Source: Sipunculus nudus
Lineage: Eukaryota; Annelida; Sipuncula; Golfingiida; Sipunculidae
Direction: 5' to 3'
Assembly (NCBI GenBank): GCA_026874595.1
Contig: CM049308.1
Location: 94,111,624 to 94,175,623 of the forward strand
DNA: 64,000 nucleotides
Shown here: in pieces, positions 1 to 12,600 of the stretch
Layout of the letters: each line of letters begins with the position of its first letter
Position numbering within the stretch: the stretch's first letter is position 1
Position numbers and translations under genes: made by a program
Notes under the pieces: model-generated
Told to the model about the DNA's origin: nothing
The model's database searches: none
Seen by the model: the letters and a program-made list of their open reading frames with translations, nothing else

Positions 1-2810
1 GGAATAAGCTTCCACACAGCAATATCCAGGACCTCCACAGTTGCGCATTTAAATAATGCCCTCAGGAACATTAAATAATGCCCTCGGTCTGTTCCTGGAA
101 GAGCTCACAACAGGTTTAAATTGCAAGATTTATCAGTCAGTCGGCAAAAATGCAATACTCGCTCTGAAGTCCGTTACAGAGAAATCGGAGTGGCCTTCTT
201 CAGACACTGACAATCTACACTTAGGTTGCAGATATCATTAGGCTACATGAACTGGTGCACTGACTGAGCATTTTGTAGCAAATATAGTCATCTTGTATAT
301 GCCCCATGACCCCCACTCTGGCATTCCTATAGCCGTGACAAACACGACTCAGTTAGGACCCCCTACTGAGTCGTGACACAAGCCAAATTTAGAACCGCCC
401 TGCAAGTCAACGCCACGCTTTATAACCGTATCTCTGCATACAGTCAGCAGGTGACCGCAGGCAGAAATCTCTCATACATGCAGAACAATATACGAATATA
501 TAGGGTTATAACGGAATATTTCATACACATGGTAGGTGTAGTTGGAGAGATAAGAAACTTATCAAAAGGTCTAGTGATTTTATTTGAAGTGACACGATAC
601 TTGTAAGCAATGAGGCGTTGTCAAAAATGAAGAAAATATTTGCATTCTCATGGGGCCTTATAATGCGATCCTCAGAGTTAGATGTCCAGGCACTCTGGCA
701 AGCCAGTAATCTGGCCATAATGTCAGAGGGCCAGTCTGGCGCTAGCATTCCCATGACATATATGCTTGCTGACGTTACAAGTCCTGACCGTCTTCTGGCC
801 AATCACCACTTCCTATTATGCGAACTGCCAATTATTACATGAATCTTGATATGGACACGCCTCCAGAGACAAAACTATGAGAAAACCAAACTAAAAAGGT
901 GCCTATCCTAAATTGTTACTATAGGACCACCAAACAGATGGCTCACAAGGAACTTACCTGTACTGAAATTAACATAAAAAAGACGTGTTCTCTAACCAAA
1001 ATTCTCATGCTAATATCTAAACATGATACGCTATATAAATGTACAGTAAATTATCAAAACAATCATCTAGAACATGCAATACTTGGTCCTCTGGTGACAC
1101 TGGCTGTTAGGTACTTCATGTTTTTAACATTTTTTTAATTCTTTAAGACCTTTCCTAGATGATCTGACTTTGTGGTACCGAGCTATCAATCTTCCTTCAG
1201 CTATCTGCATGAGTGAAGGGCAAAATCTGCAAGTCTGACTATTCCTAGAAAAATCTTCAATGATTTCTAGTCAGGTCCTGATTAATCTCTTTGGGTACTT
1301 TAAATCAGGAAATGAAAACTTACCAGTATATTCTGAATTCTACATGTAAAAAGAAATTTTAACTATGATCCTAATTAAATTGCATAATTACCTGAAAGCA
1401 TGCAGTTTGAAGAAAAAAGGCCATACCAGTTTTCTTCAAAAATAAAACTAATCCATTGTGAACTTCATTTTTATTGGTCCATTTTTATATTTGAATATGA
1501 ATTCATTTTAAGAGTAAAATGGGGATAGCTTGAAATTAGCTATTCATGTTGATTTAGAATAGCTTCATTCATGGTGAGGTCATTGAAACCATATGCAATC
1601 ATTTCCTTTACAAGTTAGTAACTGTGAGAGTGACCACCAGTACCAGCATCCATGTTACATTAGCTCAGGAAATTACTGTAAAATGTGCTTCGATCAGCCA
1701 TTTATCACCATCTATTAAAGTTTGACAAGTTGAGGTCAACCAGTTTTTCAAGATGACACAAACATTTCAGAAATGTTACTATAACTTTGATTAAAATTGA
1801 TTTAATAGATTTTATTTCTCACTTCCAGTATTGTCTTGCTTTATGCTTTCAAATTACTGTGCATGTAGAAATAGTTTGACTTTTCTATTCCACCAACTAG
1901 AAATCCATTTGATGTCACAATTCATACCCAGCTACAGAGCTCCAAGCCACAGAGGGGCTAGAGAAATAATGCTCATCTACTACCAAATGTTTTGGCAAAA
2001 TAACATACTTCACAGCTTACTGTGGTTTGCTTCATACTCATTGGTTAAAATTTTGCGATTTTTCTTTTTTTTTTGGAATTTCATGAGGGTTTCATTTTTG
2101 CGATCTTACTGTACAAAAAAATCTACACACAGTAAAACCATTTTTATATTCATCTGAAGAATTAGATGGAAACCCAAGGGAACATTGATCGAGTGAAAAT
2201 CATGAATTATTATTCATAGGAGATAATGTAAGAGATATCACTTATAATAGCAATATTTGATTCAACAAGATTTAATATTATTATATTTCCCACATTTACC
2301 TTTGACTATGTGACCTCTTAGTCAAGGTTTTATATTTGCAATTATTCTGTTTTCACAAATATCACAAATTTAAAAACTTTGTGAACAAAAAGGCAGAAAT
2401 GGTATTCTAACTGGGATTAGACCACAATGTTGTATTTACTCCTCTGACAAAAAATACAAACTACTTTCATCATGAGTTGTGACTTTATTTCAGCCCACAT
2501 TTTGAGATCTGTACATCACAAAGTAACACAATTGGAAACACTGTGGTTATAAGTTCATGGTTTGCATGTTCTTTTGATGAGATCAAGCTGGACCCACTTT
2601 GTGGATTCAAGACTTCTTTTTGTAGATTGTTTTGATGTAAAGATTGTGAATGAGTACGGCATGACTGAGCTAAGTCTAACTTTAAATATAGTTCACTTTC
2701 TGTATAAAGTTTAAATTGAATGACAACCTACATGCATGTAAAGTGTGAAATTAATACTTGAAAAGAGGTTTGCTTTAAAGATTCAGGAAATCTTGGTCTT
2801 GTTTTGACAG
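1..2810. other. non-coding flank, no gene seen
   Basis: No open frame here has recognisable protein similarity, and no exon-like segment with good splice borders was found. The only local structure noted is a short inverted repeat at 343-352 and 366-375 (CACGACTCAG and its complement, 13-base loop). The stretch lies 3' of the methyltransferase gene and is AT-rich intergenic DNA as far as I can see. Confidence 0.5.
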
Positions 2811-2849
2811 ATATCCCATGTTCACAAGCTAAACTTATATTTCTATTTG

Positions 2850-3215
2850 ACACTGATATAACTTCCTATTTAATAATCAATAACTGAAGACAGATGATAT
2901 AACTTCCTGTTTAATAATCCATAACTGAAAACATGATATTAATTTAAGTTTAATAATCAATGACTGAAGACAGATGATATAACTTCCTATTTAATAATCC
3001 ATAACTGAAGACATGATATAACTTCCTGTTTAATAATCCATAACTGAAAACATGATATTAATTTCAGTTTAATAATCAATAACTGAAGACAGATGATATA
3101 ACTTCCTGTTTAATAATCCATAACTGAAGACATGATATAACTTCCAGTTTAATAATCCATTGTTTTGTGGTGTTTTACCAGTTTAATAATCCATTGTTTT
3201 GTGGTGTTTTACCAC
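2850..3215. repeat. AT-rich tandem repeat, unit about 43 bp
   Basis: About eight degenerate copies of a unit built on the phrases ATAACTTCC, TTTAATAATCCATAACTGAA and GACAGATGAT follow one another. Two unit variants alternate, one with AACATGATATTAATTT, which gives a higher-order pattern. The array lies 370-740 bases past the stop codon of the methyltransferase gene, in its 3' flank or 3' UTR. Confidence 0.85.
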
Positions 3216-3585
3216 AATAAGCTAATAATATCAAAGTACTGACTGCCAGCTGGAACAAGTTCAAAATCTGTCCACCATCGGTAAGAGCTTCACATAATCT
3301 TATGAATAGGCCACACTCCATGGTGATCTAGTTGCTGTGACCTTTTAGACAAATGTCACATGTGGTAACTACAATATTTGGTAGTAAAAAGTGAATATTT
3401 GATTTACAAAATAGTATCTGAAATCAATCACATAAAAGGCAAAAAATGTTTATACCTTAGCTATTTTGTACAGACCTATCACTGACACTGGGGAATGAAT
3501 CATGATTTCTTTTCCTATCTGTTATTTCTTTCTGCTCTAGTCTTGTGAACTCTTCTTGATCTTACACACTAAAACAATACACAAT

Positions 3586-3771
3586 TCATCTCTTCCTCCT
3601 CCACACAGTGGCATGTGCTACTGTCCACTGATTTTTCCTCGCTGTCTCTCTGATAAAGAAAGGCATGTTCTCTTGTGCAACTTCCTCAAAATTTGGCAAC
3701 AGAGCTGTCCGCAGGCCGTCATAACCTGTGACCTCTTTCCCATTCTCTATAAATCCTCCAAGCCAGTTTTC
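3586..3771 (-). CDS. methyltransferase exon 4 (residues 195-255 and stop)
   Basis: The acceptor is CAACTGCAG|GAAAAC. It encodes ENWLGGF, then FFIRETARKNQWTVAHAT and VWRRKR followed by TGA. The IRETARK-WTVAHATVW block is the signature C-terminus of the OvoA methyltransferase domain. Confidence 0.92.
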   Translation of the reverse strand, partial: ENWLGGFIENGKEVTGYDGLRTALLPNFEEVAQENMPFFIRETARKNQWTVAHATVWRRKR

Positions 3772-6700
3772 CTGCAGTTGAAAAATACACAAATAATTTG
3801 GTGTAAAACAAGCATCAGTATTTTGAGTTCAGATCAAAGCCAATGAGAAGTGAGGTTTTTAGTCAGCGATCACCGAGGGTGAGTGCTCTGCAGGAAGGCT
3901 GTGCCCCATAGCAATGTATCACTCACAATGAGTGCGTCTTTTGGGACACATTTCTGTTATGACCCAGCAACAGGGATGATTACACGCCAAGGACCCCAGG
4001 TGCGGCGGACACTGAGCTTGGGTGAAAAAAGGATGAAATATTGAATGATAGGAAGCAAGTGCTACCAACATGTTACACGGTCCCAAAAAGAAACTGAGAC
4101 TCTCCAGGTGTACATACTTAGCTTAAGAATTAGACAAGATAGCATAAACAAGGGACCCATGGGTCATGGCGCTCAGCTGATTGTGACAGTTATAACTGCA
4201 TCACCATAGATTTTTTTTAAGTTGCAGTAAAAATACTATCCTCAGTGCCCAGGAACTATATACTAGGGCTCAATGACTGAGGGGGGGGGGAGAGTTACAA
4301 CAGCTTTGGATATAAATACAGAATACGGAATTAAATTCAATGGTTCTTATAGGGACTGGTGGGATTTACAGCACCTCTGCATATACGTAAAGGATAAAAT
4401 TTAATTTAAATGAAATTATTTTTAAATATTTAAAAACACGCAGAGAGATGGAAAACAAGCAAATAATGAAAATAAAGAAAATAATGAACAAATATTTGCA
4501 TTAGATCCTATTTTTCTTTTGTTAAGTAATTTTTTTTTAAGTTTATAAATTTTACCATATATTTACAGTATATCATATATATCTGAATATTTAAATTAAT
4601 TCACAAATCTAAATTGCATCAACATTTATACTTAATTTAGTCATGTAACAGCACATTATGCACACAGATATATTTTTTTTAAACATATTTTTTAAATTTG
4701 CAAAGCAATAAATATATGAAAATAACACTCCAGAATACACAATTTTAAATTGCACCTTTATTTATTTATGATTTCTTTCATATGTTATCATATTATGCCT
4801 ACTGATGGGTTAAATTATATTTTGTTTAATTATTTAAAAGGAAATAATTTCTTAAAAATGACTTCAGAACAACGTGGCATCCCTTGGAATTCTTCTTGAA
4901 TTAATATTTCAAGAAAAATTGTGCACATTGGATCAAAAACAGCTTTTCATTTAAAGAAATACAGTTGACAATAACAAACCATGTATTGCAATTTAATTGG
5001 TGATGGTGGTTGTGGTGGGGGGGGGGGGGGGACTGGGGGGGATGTTAGGGTAGGGCCTATGAGAATAAGTGTATGTTTATTACAGCAGGAGTGTTCTGCC
5101 AGTGCTGCATCACTAATAAGGTTACCTAGGCAAGGCTGTAGTGAGCAAGAGTGGGGTCTTGGATATACAAAATGCAAATACATTGGAGCATCTGAAAAAC
5201 TTCAATAATAAGGCCAAAAAATAAAAAAGGTATGGTTCTCAGGCACTTTTTTCAGAAATCAGTGCGGGCGGGCGGTATTTTATTTTTGACCTTTTTTGTA
5301 TGTTTCGATATAAATGCAATAAGATCAGGGAAAAGCATGAAAATAACCATTTTTTTAGCTAAACAGGTAAAATTACTACATAAATTGTATGATTTATCTT
5401 CTTGAAAGATAAAAATCAAAATAAAAATGTTTCATGCGGGGGATAAAAATTGACGCGGGCGGTGCCTGAGAACCATACCTATTATTTTTTTTGGCCTAAG
5501 AATCATTTTTAAGCTTTTACTTTCAAATTTCAGAATTCAACAGATTAAATCCATATCCCGGCTGTGAAAAATAAATTATATATACTTTAACATGCCAAGG
5601 TCAAATTTGGGCAAAATTTAAGGCACCAATTTTATATTTTTGCTAATATTTACAAAATTTTAAATATTTTGATCTAATTTTGGGTATACAATTAAATTTT
5701 GATTAATTAAAGTTATATTACTGAAAAAAAGTCCCTAGCTTTAACATTTTTTTCTGTTAAGTGACCAAATATTTTTCCTGATTTTTTACAAAGTGCAATA
5801 TGTTTGGGCCCATAATTTTTTTAAATTATAAAATACAGACCTAATTTCTGGCATGTACATAGGAACTATATAATGGAATATTTATGGTAAATATGAGGAA
5901 AAACAGATGAGTGGTTTGATATTAGGCAGTCTTGAAGTGTGAAAATAGGTTTTTAATAAAAAATTGAACTTTTTCCTTAATTTCTCAAAGGACCAAAGTT
6001 GCAAAGACCCCGTTTTTGGCTTGGTGGGAGATCTTTGGGACATCTATGCTGAATTTTGGATTCCTAGGTCTTACGGTTTCAAAACGTGCCACATCTACAG
6101 AAGGATGGACAGACAGACACACAGCCAGACTATGGACAATGGACCAGGACTATAGCTCAGATGACTTATAGTCAGCTGAGCTATAAAATGGAGGTAGTTA
6201 CCTCAACCAAAAATAAATTTTAAAAAATATATATTGCCTGTGGATATTTTGTTAAGATAAATCTAATAAACATGTAAAAACAAATATTCCCAGAATTGAG
6301 TAATCCTTGAATAGACAGTGGAGAGAGAGGCACAGATAAGCTGAAATTATACCATGTATGACAGCTGAAATTAGTTTAAAAGTTACTGTTATATTTAAGG
6401 TTTAAGCAAGGCAATCTCAGGGTGCTCAACAGATACTTGGTGATACCTGGAGATCACTTTTAAGTGTCATCAAATTAACTTACCCTTGGTGTGTACTCCC
6501 GCATGAATGTGTACGGAGAAGTGATAACGAGAACACCACCAGGGGCCACTAGTTGAGAGAGATCCTGTAGAAACTTCTTTGGAGTATGTAGACGGCAGAT
6601 TAAATTAGCTGCAAGGACACAACCAAACTCCCCCAGGGTCGCGGGCAAGTTACAAGCATCCCCCTGCTGGAAGCGACATCGACTACGATCCTGTAAACAC

Positions 6701-9700
6701 CAGATACAGCACATGTGACAAAAAGGACACAGCAGGTATTACACAGTAAGTGGGCACTTGCTTCTCTAAACATGTAACAGATGTAACTTCAGAACATCAT
6801 TAGTAAATTCAAGGCCTATACCTCTCTTATAGTACAGACCCATATCCCCACCCACTGCTTGTATCATATGCACAATTAATACTGACTGAACTTTGTGTGA
6901 AACAATACACACAGTGCAAAAATCATCAATAAAAAGTTCATCTAAACGTTGTGTGAGACCATACGCATAGTGCACAGTTCATCTGTACTTTCTGTCAGCA
7001 CAAGTTTTCTACATATAAATTTGCATACTTCCGATACCTTATACATACTTTACAATGCTGTAAGTGACACTTTATCTCTAAGCACTAGTATAACAACCTG
7101 GTGCTTTTTTAAACATTTTATTTTCACAATGTCTCAGTTCAACATAACTCACTGGCTAATAATTTAGTTAGGCCTATTTAGAATATCAAACAGAAAAACT
7201 GATATACTAAAAATATACAGCATAAAACCTCCATAATGTCAACATGAAAGGCAAAGCTTGGACATGGCCAAACAATATTTATTTGATAATGATTTAACCT
7301 AATATGAAAGTTATTAAACTTCATCAAATGTGAAACTGTATATACATGCAAAATTCCACAATAAGAACACTCTTTATAAACATATTTGTAATAATACATG
7401 AAACATGAAAATCTTCAGTTTAAACTTCTCTCTAACACTTACTATATCAGAATCTACTTGTGCCTTGTGACACTGGACCAAGTCACCAACAGTGGTTATC
7501 TTGTACTCCATGCTGCCCTCAGTTCGCAGATGTTCACAAGCCTTGATAAAGGAATGGCTGTAGTCAATACCTATGACCTCATTAAAGGTGCGTGCCATCT
7601 CAAACGATGACCTACCAACAGCACATCCAATGTCCAAGGCACGATCAGGAACATCTTTCTGGAAGAACATCACAGTCTACATATAAGCAATGACACCTAC
7701 ATTTTGATATGCCATCAATATTTACCAGAGCGAATATTTCACTTAATACATTAATTTGTAAAATTGTTATCACTCTTATAACTGAGTTAAGTATGTACAG
7801 GTCTTTGCTGTATTACACCATGCAGTCTGTTACTTCAAACTGTAGAAATAGTAAATCTTAGTTTTTGGGCTTGTGAGACCTAGTGATATGATTTATGTAG
7901 TAAAAATGGTAGCACTGGATTAGCTTTCTTATTCAGAGAGTAAATCCTGCCTGATCCTTCAGCAACAATGAAGTTATGATTCCAGAAGCAAGTGGTAATC
8001 TTTGTAGAAGACTTGAGAAGAAGACAGTCTTGTTGATTTGCATGTGGGCAGTTATATGTCTGGCGTGTTTTGCTCAGTACTTGTTAAATCCGAGTTTATT
8101 CATTTTTACCAGTCATGATTAGGTTAAAATGTGGTGATATCTCTTCAGTGTATGACTATTAGAACTTCACTGATTAGACCTTCACCAGAGTACCAGAAAT
8201 CTGCTAATGTCTTCAGAGTCAATGACCTGTGCCTTGCTGCCTTGGGTCTTTGCCTGTAGACATCTGGTACTTGTAGAATTTTGACTGATGGTGCTTTGTC
8301 AGCTGGGATATAGATCTGTCTGTTTCTGCTACACTGACAAGCTGATAACAATACGTTTTCGCCTCATAATTTGGGTGAACTCAAGATGTGGCTTTAAATG
8401 GATGTGCATCTAGAAAAAGATATATTACGGTACACGAGATAATTAAAAAAGAAATGCAGGCTAACATCAAGTATGTCCCTGGCTCCCCATATCTTGTCTT
8501 TCTTAATTCTGACGTAAATGGTTTTCATTACAGCCCTGGTAAAGCCTTGAGTGTTTAAAAACAAATCAAAATCAATGAGTGAAGTGCAATGATTCCTTCT
8601 GTTCTGTGTTGTCATAAGGCCTGTGAATGTGTGGAATGTCCCATCCCAGGAACACCCCTTTATTACTGGTGGACTTGTCCTATTTGTCTCCTGACCAAGA
8701 GGGTGGAACATCAGCTGATCTCCTCACTTGTTGCCAAATCCAATAATTACAGACCTGTTTTGACTGTTGTTAACTCATAAGAGTCACTGTGAATATATAG
8801 CCCTTAGATTAAAAGTCTATATATACAACTGTGATATTTTTGGTATTATTTCAAATGTACATCAGTTCAAAGTTCTTAATACAATTTCTTAATATCTTAA
8901 TACAATTTCTTAATATCTTGACTTCTCTGAATATCAAGATCTATGCTTGGTTGATGAATACAAATCAATTTTATTTTGTAATTTGGTTGCTTTATTGCTT
9001 GATTATAATGTTCAGTAAATTTAAACAAAATTTTAAATAGCAACAATAAACAACAAGTTATTCCTTATCTTTTAATTTAAGGCACTGTTTGTATGAATGA
9101 TCAAATAAGATGCAAAACAGCATGATTACACATGTGACTGGTGAACACAAAGGTCAGCAAAGGCAAATATAAATGGGAAAAAGTGATGAATAAACATATT
9201 TATGCCTGATATAGTTTTGTTGTTATTCTAACTTTGTTATGATATGTGGTCATCAAAAGACCATCTTAAAAAACTGGTAATGAGGAACTTGACACTCCTG
9301 TTGTGTTACTTCTACCAAAACGGGGTAACTTTTGAAATGAATGTGAATAAATTAGATTTGTTTCATGTCCACATAAAAATTTAACAAAATTACCTCTAAA
9401 ATTATTCATGTATCTCAACCATCATCATTGTATCAGGTAAAGCATTAAAATGACCAAAAGGCTGAAAGAGGAGAGTAGATACAAAAGGGGCCTTTGTGGA
9501 ACCCATATGTGAGAAGGTATCATTGGAGTAGGGGCCAAGTGGAGCCCATGTGTGAGAGGGTATTACTATAGAAGGGGTCCATGTGAAGCCCATGTGTGAG
9601 AGGTGATCAGTACTGACGGGGTTCATTTGGAGCCCAAATGTTAGAGGCTGTAAGTACAGAAGGGGCCCATGTTTGAGAGGTTTTCCGTACAGAAGGGCCA

Positions 9701-11797
9701 AAGTGGAGCCTATGTGTAAAAGGAGTGTCAGCTGTCAGTACAGAAGGGGCTAATGTGTAAGAGGCTGTCAGTACAGTAGGACCCAGTTTGGAGCCCATGT
9801 GTGAAAGGGTGTCAGCAAAGAAGGGGCCCATGTGTGAGAGGCTGCCAGTACAGAAGGGCCCCATGTGGAGCCTTTGTGTGAAAGTGTGTCAGCACAGAAG
9901 GGGCCCATGTGTGAGAGGTTGTCAGTACAGAAGGGCCCAATGTGGAGCCTTTGTGTGAAAGGGTGTCAGCACAGAAGGGGCCCATCTGCAAAAGGGTGTC
10001 AGTACAGTGTGGGGCCCATATGGAGCCCATGTCTGAGAGATCAGAGGCTATCAGTAAAGAAAGGGTGAATGTGCAAGAGACTGTCAGTACAGAAGGACCA
10101 TATGTTGGGCCTATGTGTGAAAGAGTGTCAGCACAGAAGGGGCACATGTGCTAGAGGGTGTCAGTACAGTGTGGGACACCTACTGAGCTGATGTTTGAGA
10201 GCTCAGAAGCTATCAGTACAGAAGGAATGAATGTGCAGGAGGCTGTCAGTCCAGAAGTGCCTCATGTGGAGCCTATGTGTGCAAGGGTGTCAGCATGAGA
10301 GGAGCCCATGTGCAAGAGGGTGTCAGTACAGTATGGGGCCCATATAGAGCCCATGTGTGAGAGGTTGTCAGCACAGAAGGGGCCCATGTGTGAGAGGCTG
10401 TCAGTACAGAAGGACCCAGTGTGGAGCCTATGTGTGAAAGGGTGTCAGCACAGAAGGGGCCCATATCGGGCCTATGTGTGAAAGGGTGCCAGCACAGAAG
10501 GGGCCTATGTGGAGACCATGTGTAGGGACACAGTAGGGGACTATCAGTGACCCACATGTGAGATTGCATCAAAAGAGGAGCCAATGTACAGCCTGTGTTT
10601 GAAAGCCTGCCAGTAAAGAAGAGCCCCATGTGGAGCCTTTGTGTGAAAGGGTGTCAGTACAGAAGGGGTCCATGTGTGAGAGGCTGTCCATACAGAAGGG
10701 CCCAGTGTGGAGCCTATGTGTGAAAGGGTGTCAGCACAGAAGGGCCCATGTAGGGCCTTTGTGTGTAAGGGTGTCAGCACAGAAGGAGCCAATGTGCAAG
10801 AGGGTGTCAGTACAGTATGGCTCCTTTATGGAGCCTATGTTTGAGAGGCTGTCAGTACAGGAGGGGTCCATGTAGGGCCTATGTGTGAAAGGGTGTCAGA
10901 ACATAAGGGGCTCATGTACAAGAGGGTGTCAGTACAGTAGGGACCATGTGGAGCCCATGTGTGAGAGGGTTTCAGAACAGAAAGGGCCTAAATGGAGCCT
11001 ATATGTGAGAGGGTGTCAGCCAAGAAGAGGCCCATGTGGAGACCATGTGTGAGAGGGGGTAAGCACAGTAGGGGCCTTTTGTGATCCATGTGTGAGATGG
11101 CATCAAAAGAGGAGCCCATGTGCAGCCTATGTGTGAGAGGCTGCCAGTACAGAAGGGGCCATCGTGTGAGAGGTTGCCAGTAGAGAAGGGGCCTAAGTGC
11201 GGTCTGTGTGAGTGGTGCACATTGGGCTAGCCCATGAGAACCACACGAAACATGCGAAATTCCTATTGGTTGTTCCAACCGGAAAGCGCCATCGGCCAGA
11301 CGGAGTCGATGTAATATCTGGCTTCATCCAGAGTAAGTGCCCATACTTTATTAATGCTGGTCATCCAGCAAAAGTTTTGGTCCCAACGGAGTCTAAGCAT
11401 CTGTAACAATTATAATATGTGGGGTTTGTTTAGTGTCCTCTCGCTTCACAAGGCATACACGTGTCTGTGGGTCTGTACGGATCCGTACAAACTTAGATAG
11501 TATAGACTCTCCCCGCCAGAGGCTGCAGCGCTTGTATTGTTTACTATATATGTCAGCGCTGCATGACTGCAGCAAGGTCTCCCTCCCAGCTTCCACTGTT
11601 ACATAATTTTCATTACCTGTTGTGAGAATTTTCATTACCTGTTGTGAGAAGTGCTTCACACACAGCTCGGCGCATCTCTTTGGGAAGACCAGGCTATCCT
11701 TGGGACCAAACTCCCACGACAGAACGTGCTCCGGGGCGCCATAGTGAAACACCAGGTATTCCCCCAATAATTTCTCTGTCTCGTATACGTTCTCCAT
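3586..11797 (-). CDS. stand-alone OvoA C-terminal-type SAM-dependent methyltransferase
   Basis: Four exons join into 255 codons plus stop: 11797-11639, 7658-7443, 6690-6484 and 3771-3586. All introns are phase 0 with GT..AG ends. The protein is a class I SAM-dependent methyltransferase fold: motif I LDIGCAVG (residues 61-68), acidic strand-2 end GIDYS (83-87), GDACNLP (135-141), AANLICRL (152-159), PGGVLVITSPY (175-185) and a C-terminal block PFFIRETARKNQWTVAHAT. I know this pattern as the C-terminal domain of OvoA, assigned to N-methylation of 5-thiohistidine in ovothiol synthesis. The full OvoA sulfoxide synthase part is not in the window, and a CpG-rich region with a good Kozak ATG (AATAATGG) precedes exon 1, so I infer a separate single-domain protein. 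Its substrate is unknown; activity on a thiol-histidine is an inference. Intron 1 carries a large minisatellite, intron 3 a TIR element. Confidence 0.87.
4147..6188. mobile_element. TIR element with GCTCAGCTGA ends, copy A
   Basis: The left end reads AACAAGGGACCCATGGGTCA then GCTCAGCTGA (4171-4180); the right end holds the exact complement TCAGCTGAGC (6172-6181). A second element at 48399-51650 has the same left phrase, right end and much of the same interior, in the same orientation, which shows a dispersed family. No transposase frame is seen, so it is non-autonomous. It sits in intron 3 of the methyltransferase gene and carries a nested MITE. Exact outer limits and target duplication are not resolved. 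Confidence 0.75.
5212..5496. mobile_element. Harbinger-like MITE nested in copy A
   Basis: This 285-bp element has TIRs starting GGCCAAAAAA and containing the perfectly paired 18-mer GGTATGGTTCTCAGGCAC (left) with its complement (right, 5461-5479 area). It is flanked by TAA on both sides (5209-5211 and 5497-5499), a 3-bp duplication typical of Harbinger-type transposition. A related element lies at 56339-57497. It has no coding capacity. Confidence 0.8.
6484..6690 (-). CDS. methyltransferase exon 3 (residues 126-194)
   Basis: The acceptor is TGTTTACAG|GATCG and the donor CCAAGG|GTAAGT. It encodes GDACNLP, AANLICRL and PGGVLVITSPY, ending in the TPR that continues directly into ENWLGG of exon 4. 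This matches the TPxxxWLGG join in the family. Confidence 0.93.
7443..7658 (-). CDS. methyltransferase exon 2 (residues 54-125)
   Basis: The acceptor is TTCTTCCAG|AAAGATG and the donor GATATA|GTAAGT. It carries the SAM-binding loop LDIGCAVGRSSFE and the GIDYS strand end, the most conserved part of the domain. Its 216 bases keep phase 0 at both ends. Confidence 0.93.
7700..9430. other. intron 1 of the methyltransferase gene, unique part
   Basis: This lies between exon 2 and the minisatellite. I see no further exon: open frames here lack similarity and do not continue the methyltransferase, whose exon 1 and exon 2 join without a missing segment. Confidence 0.6.
9440..11215. repeat. minisatellite, 33- and 45-bp units, in methyltransferase intron 1
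   Basis: About 1.8 kb of repeats is built on GTCAGTACAGAAGGGGCCCA, TGTGTGAGAGGCT and a variant with an extra TGGAGCC phrase. Unit lengths of 33 and about 45 bases are both multiples of three, so several frames stay open on both strands; on the minus strand an 11-residue phrase such as VLTASHTWAPS recurs. The drift between units is free, with stops and frame changes, so I read it as non-coding. Confidence 0.92.
11605..11648. repeat. 22-bp duplication over the exon 1 donor
   Basis: Two exact head-to-tail copies of a 22-base unit contain the exon 1 end and its donor (minus strand CTCACAACAG|GTAATGAAAA). The inner donor gives the phase that fits exon 2; the outer one would add 22 bases and break the frame. 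Confidence 0.88.
11639..11797 (-). CDS. methyltransferase exon 1 (residues 1-53)
   Basis: It encodes MENVYETEKLLGEYLVFHYG at the start and FPKRCAELCVKHFSQQ at the end, the helical lead-in of OvoA-type methyltransferase domains. The frame stays open upstream to an ATG at 11902, but that extension has no family similarity, so I chose the ATG at 11797. The donor is CAACAG|GTAATG and is repeated 22 bases downstream. Confidence 0.82.
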
Positions 11798-11819
11798 TAT
11801 TTTTTCTGTCCCTCCGCTC

Positions 11820-12190
11820 ACAGCGTGTTGCCGGTACCGTGTACAACAATGCCGGTCCAGTGACCAGTGGTGACCTGTCACACACAGATAGCGTCCGATC
11901 AAGCACCAAGTCCGTAAACAACACCAAGTGACCAGTTGTGTGTCGATTGGGATTATTTGTCAGGATACATAAAAGAGGTCACCCTCCTGTCACACGGCCC
12001 GGCCGCGCGCCCCGGCCAGTCACCGTGTCTCAGCAGTTTTCTTCATGATACAAGCGGCTCGTCAGCATGGCCAGGATCGAGCCGCGGGTGTCTTATAGTA
12101 CCAAGTCGGCCCAGTAGGGGGAAGCACAATGCAGACCCGGCAGAGACGGCTAAGCGACCAAGGACAACATGCAAGGGTCCAGCCGATTAA
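11820..12190 (-). promoter_or_regulatory. CpG-rich 5' flank, probable promoter of the methyltransferase gene
   Basis: This is the most GC- and CpG-rich non-repeat stretch in the neighbourhood, for example CGGCCCGGCCGCGCGCCCCG near 11994-12015, inside otherwise AT-rich DNA. It lies immediately upstream of the chosen start codon. No clear TATA box was identified. A bidirectional role is possible, but no gene is seen on its other side. Confidence 0.5.
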
Positions 12191-12518
12191 GTATATTCAT
12201 TTATATATAATAAATAATAATTAACCTTCTGAAAGATGTACGTTGTTTTAAGTTACATGCTAAAATAAAGACTTTATTATTGTAATACGGAACAAGCTAA
12301 TTTATGTACCGTAATAATTACAATATTGTGAAAATGCATTTCTTTTTTTTTATTAAAATATAGTAATAAGGGTAATTTTGTTTCTTACACCCATGGAAAG
12401 TATAACTCTTTTCTATATGTACTGATAAAATACTTACTTTTTTTACAGATTCAGATAACCTAAAATTATAACGGGAAAACAATGAAGGGAAAAGGCATTT
12501 TATTCAGTTTAAACAAAA

Positions 12519-12520
<2 letters not shown>

Positions 12521-12600
<80 letters not shown>

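Noticed and set aside
4981-5208. Glycine-rich open frame
   Set aside because: It depends on a poly-G tract and lies in a TIR element in an intron.
9402-10875. Overlapping open frames on both strands with 11-residue repeats
   Set aside because: They arise from the 33/45-bp minisatellite inside an intron; opposite strands are equally open and units drift freely.
11212-11406. 64-codon plus-strand frame (LAHENHTKHAKF...)
   Set aside because: It lies inside intron 1 of the opposite-strand methyltransferase gene, has no similarity and partly overlaps the minisatellite edge.
11798-11902. N-terminal extension of the methyltransferase to an upstream ATG
   Set aside because: The frame is open for 35 more codons, but the sequence is Cys/Arg-rich without family similarity; the ATG at 11797 has a better context and starts at the domain edge.
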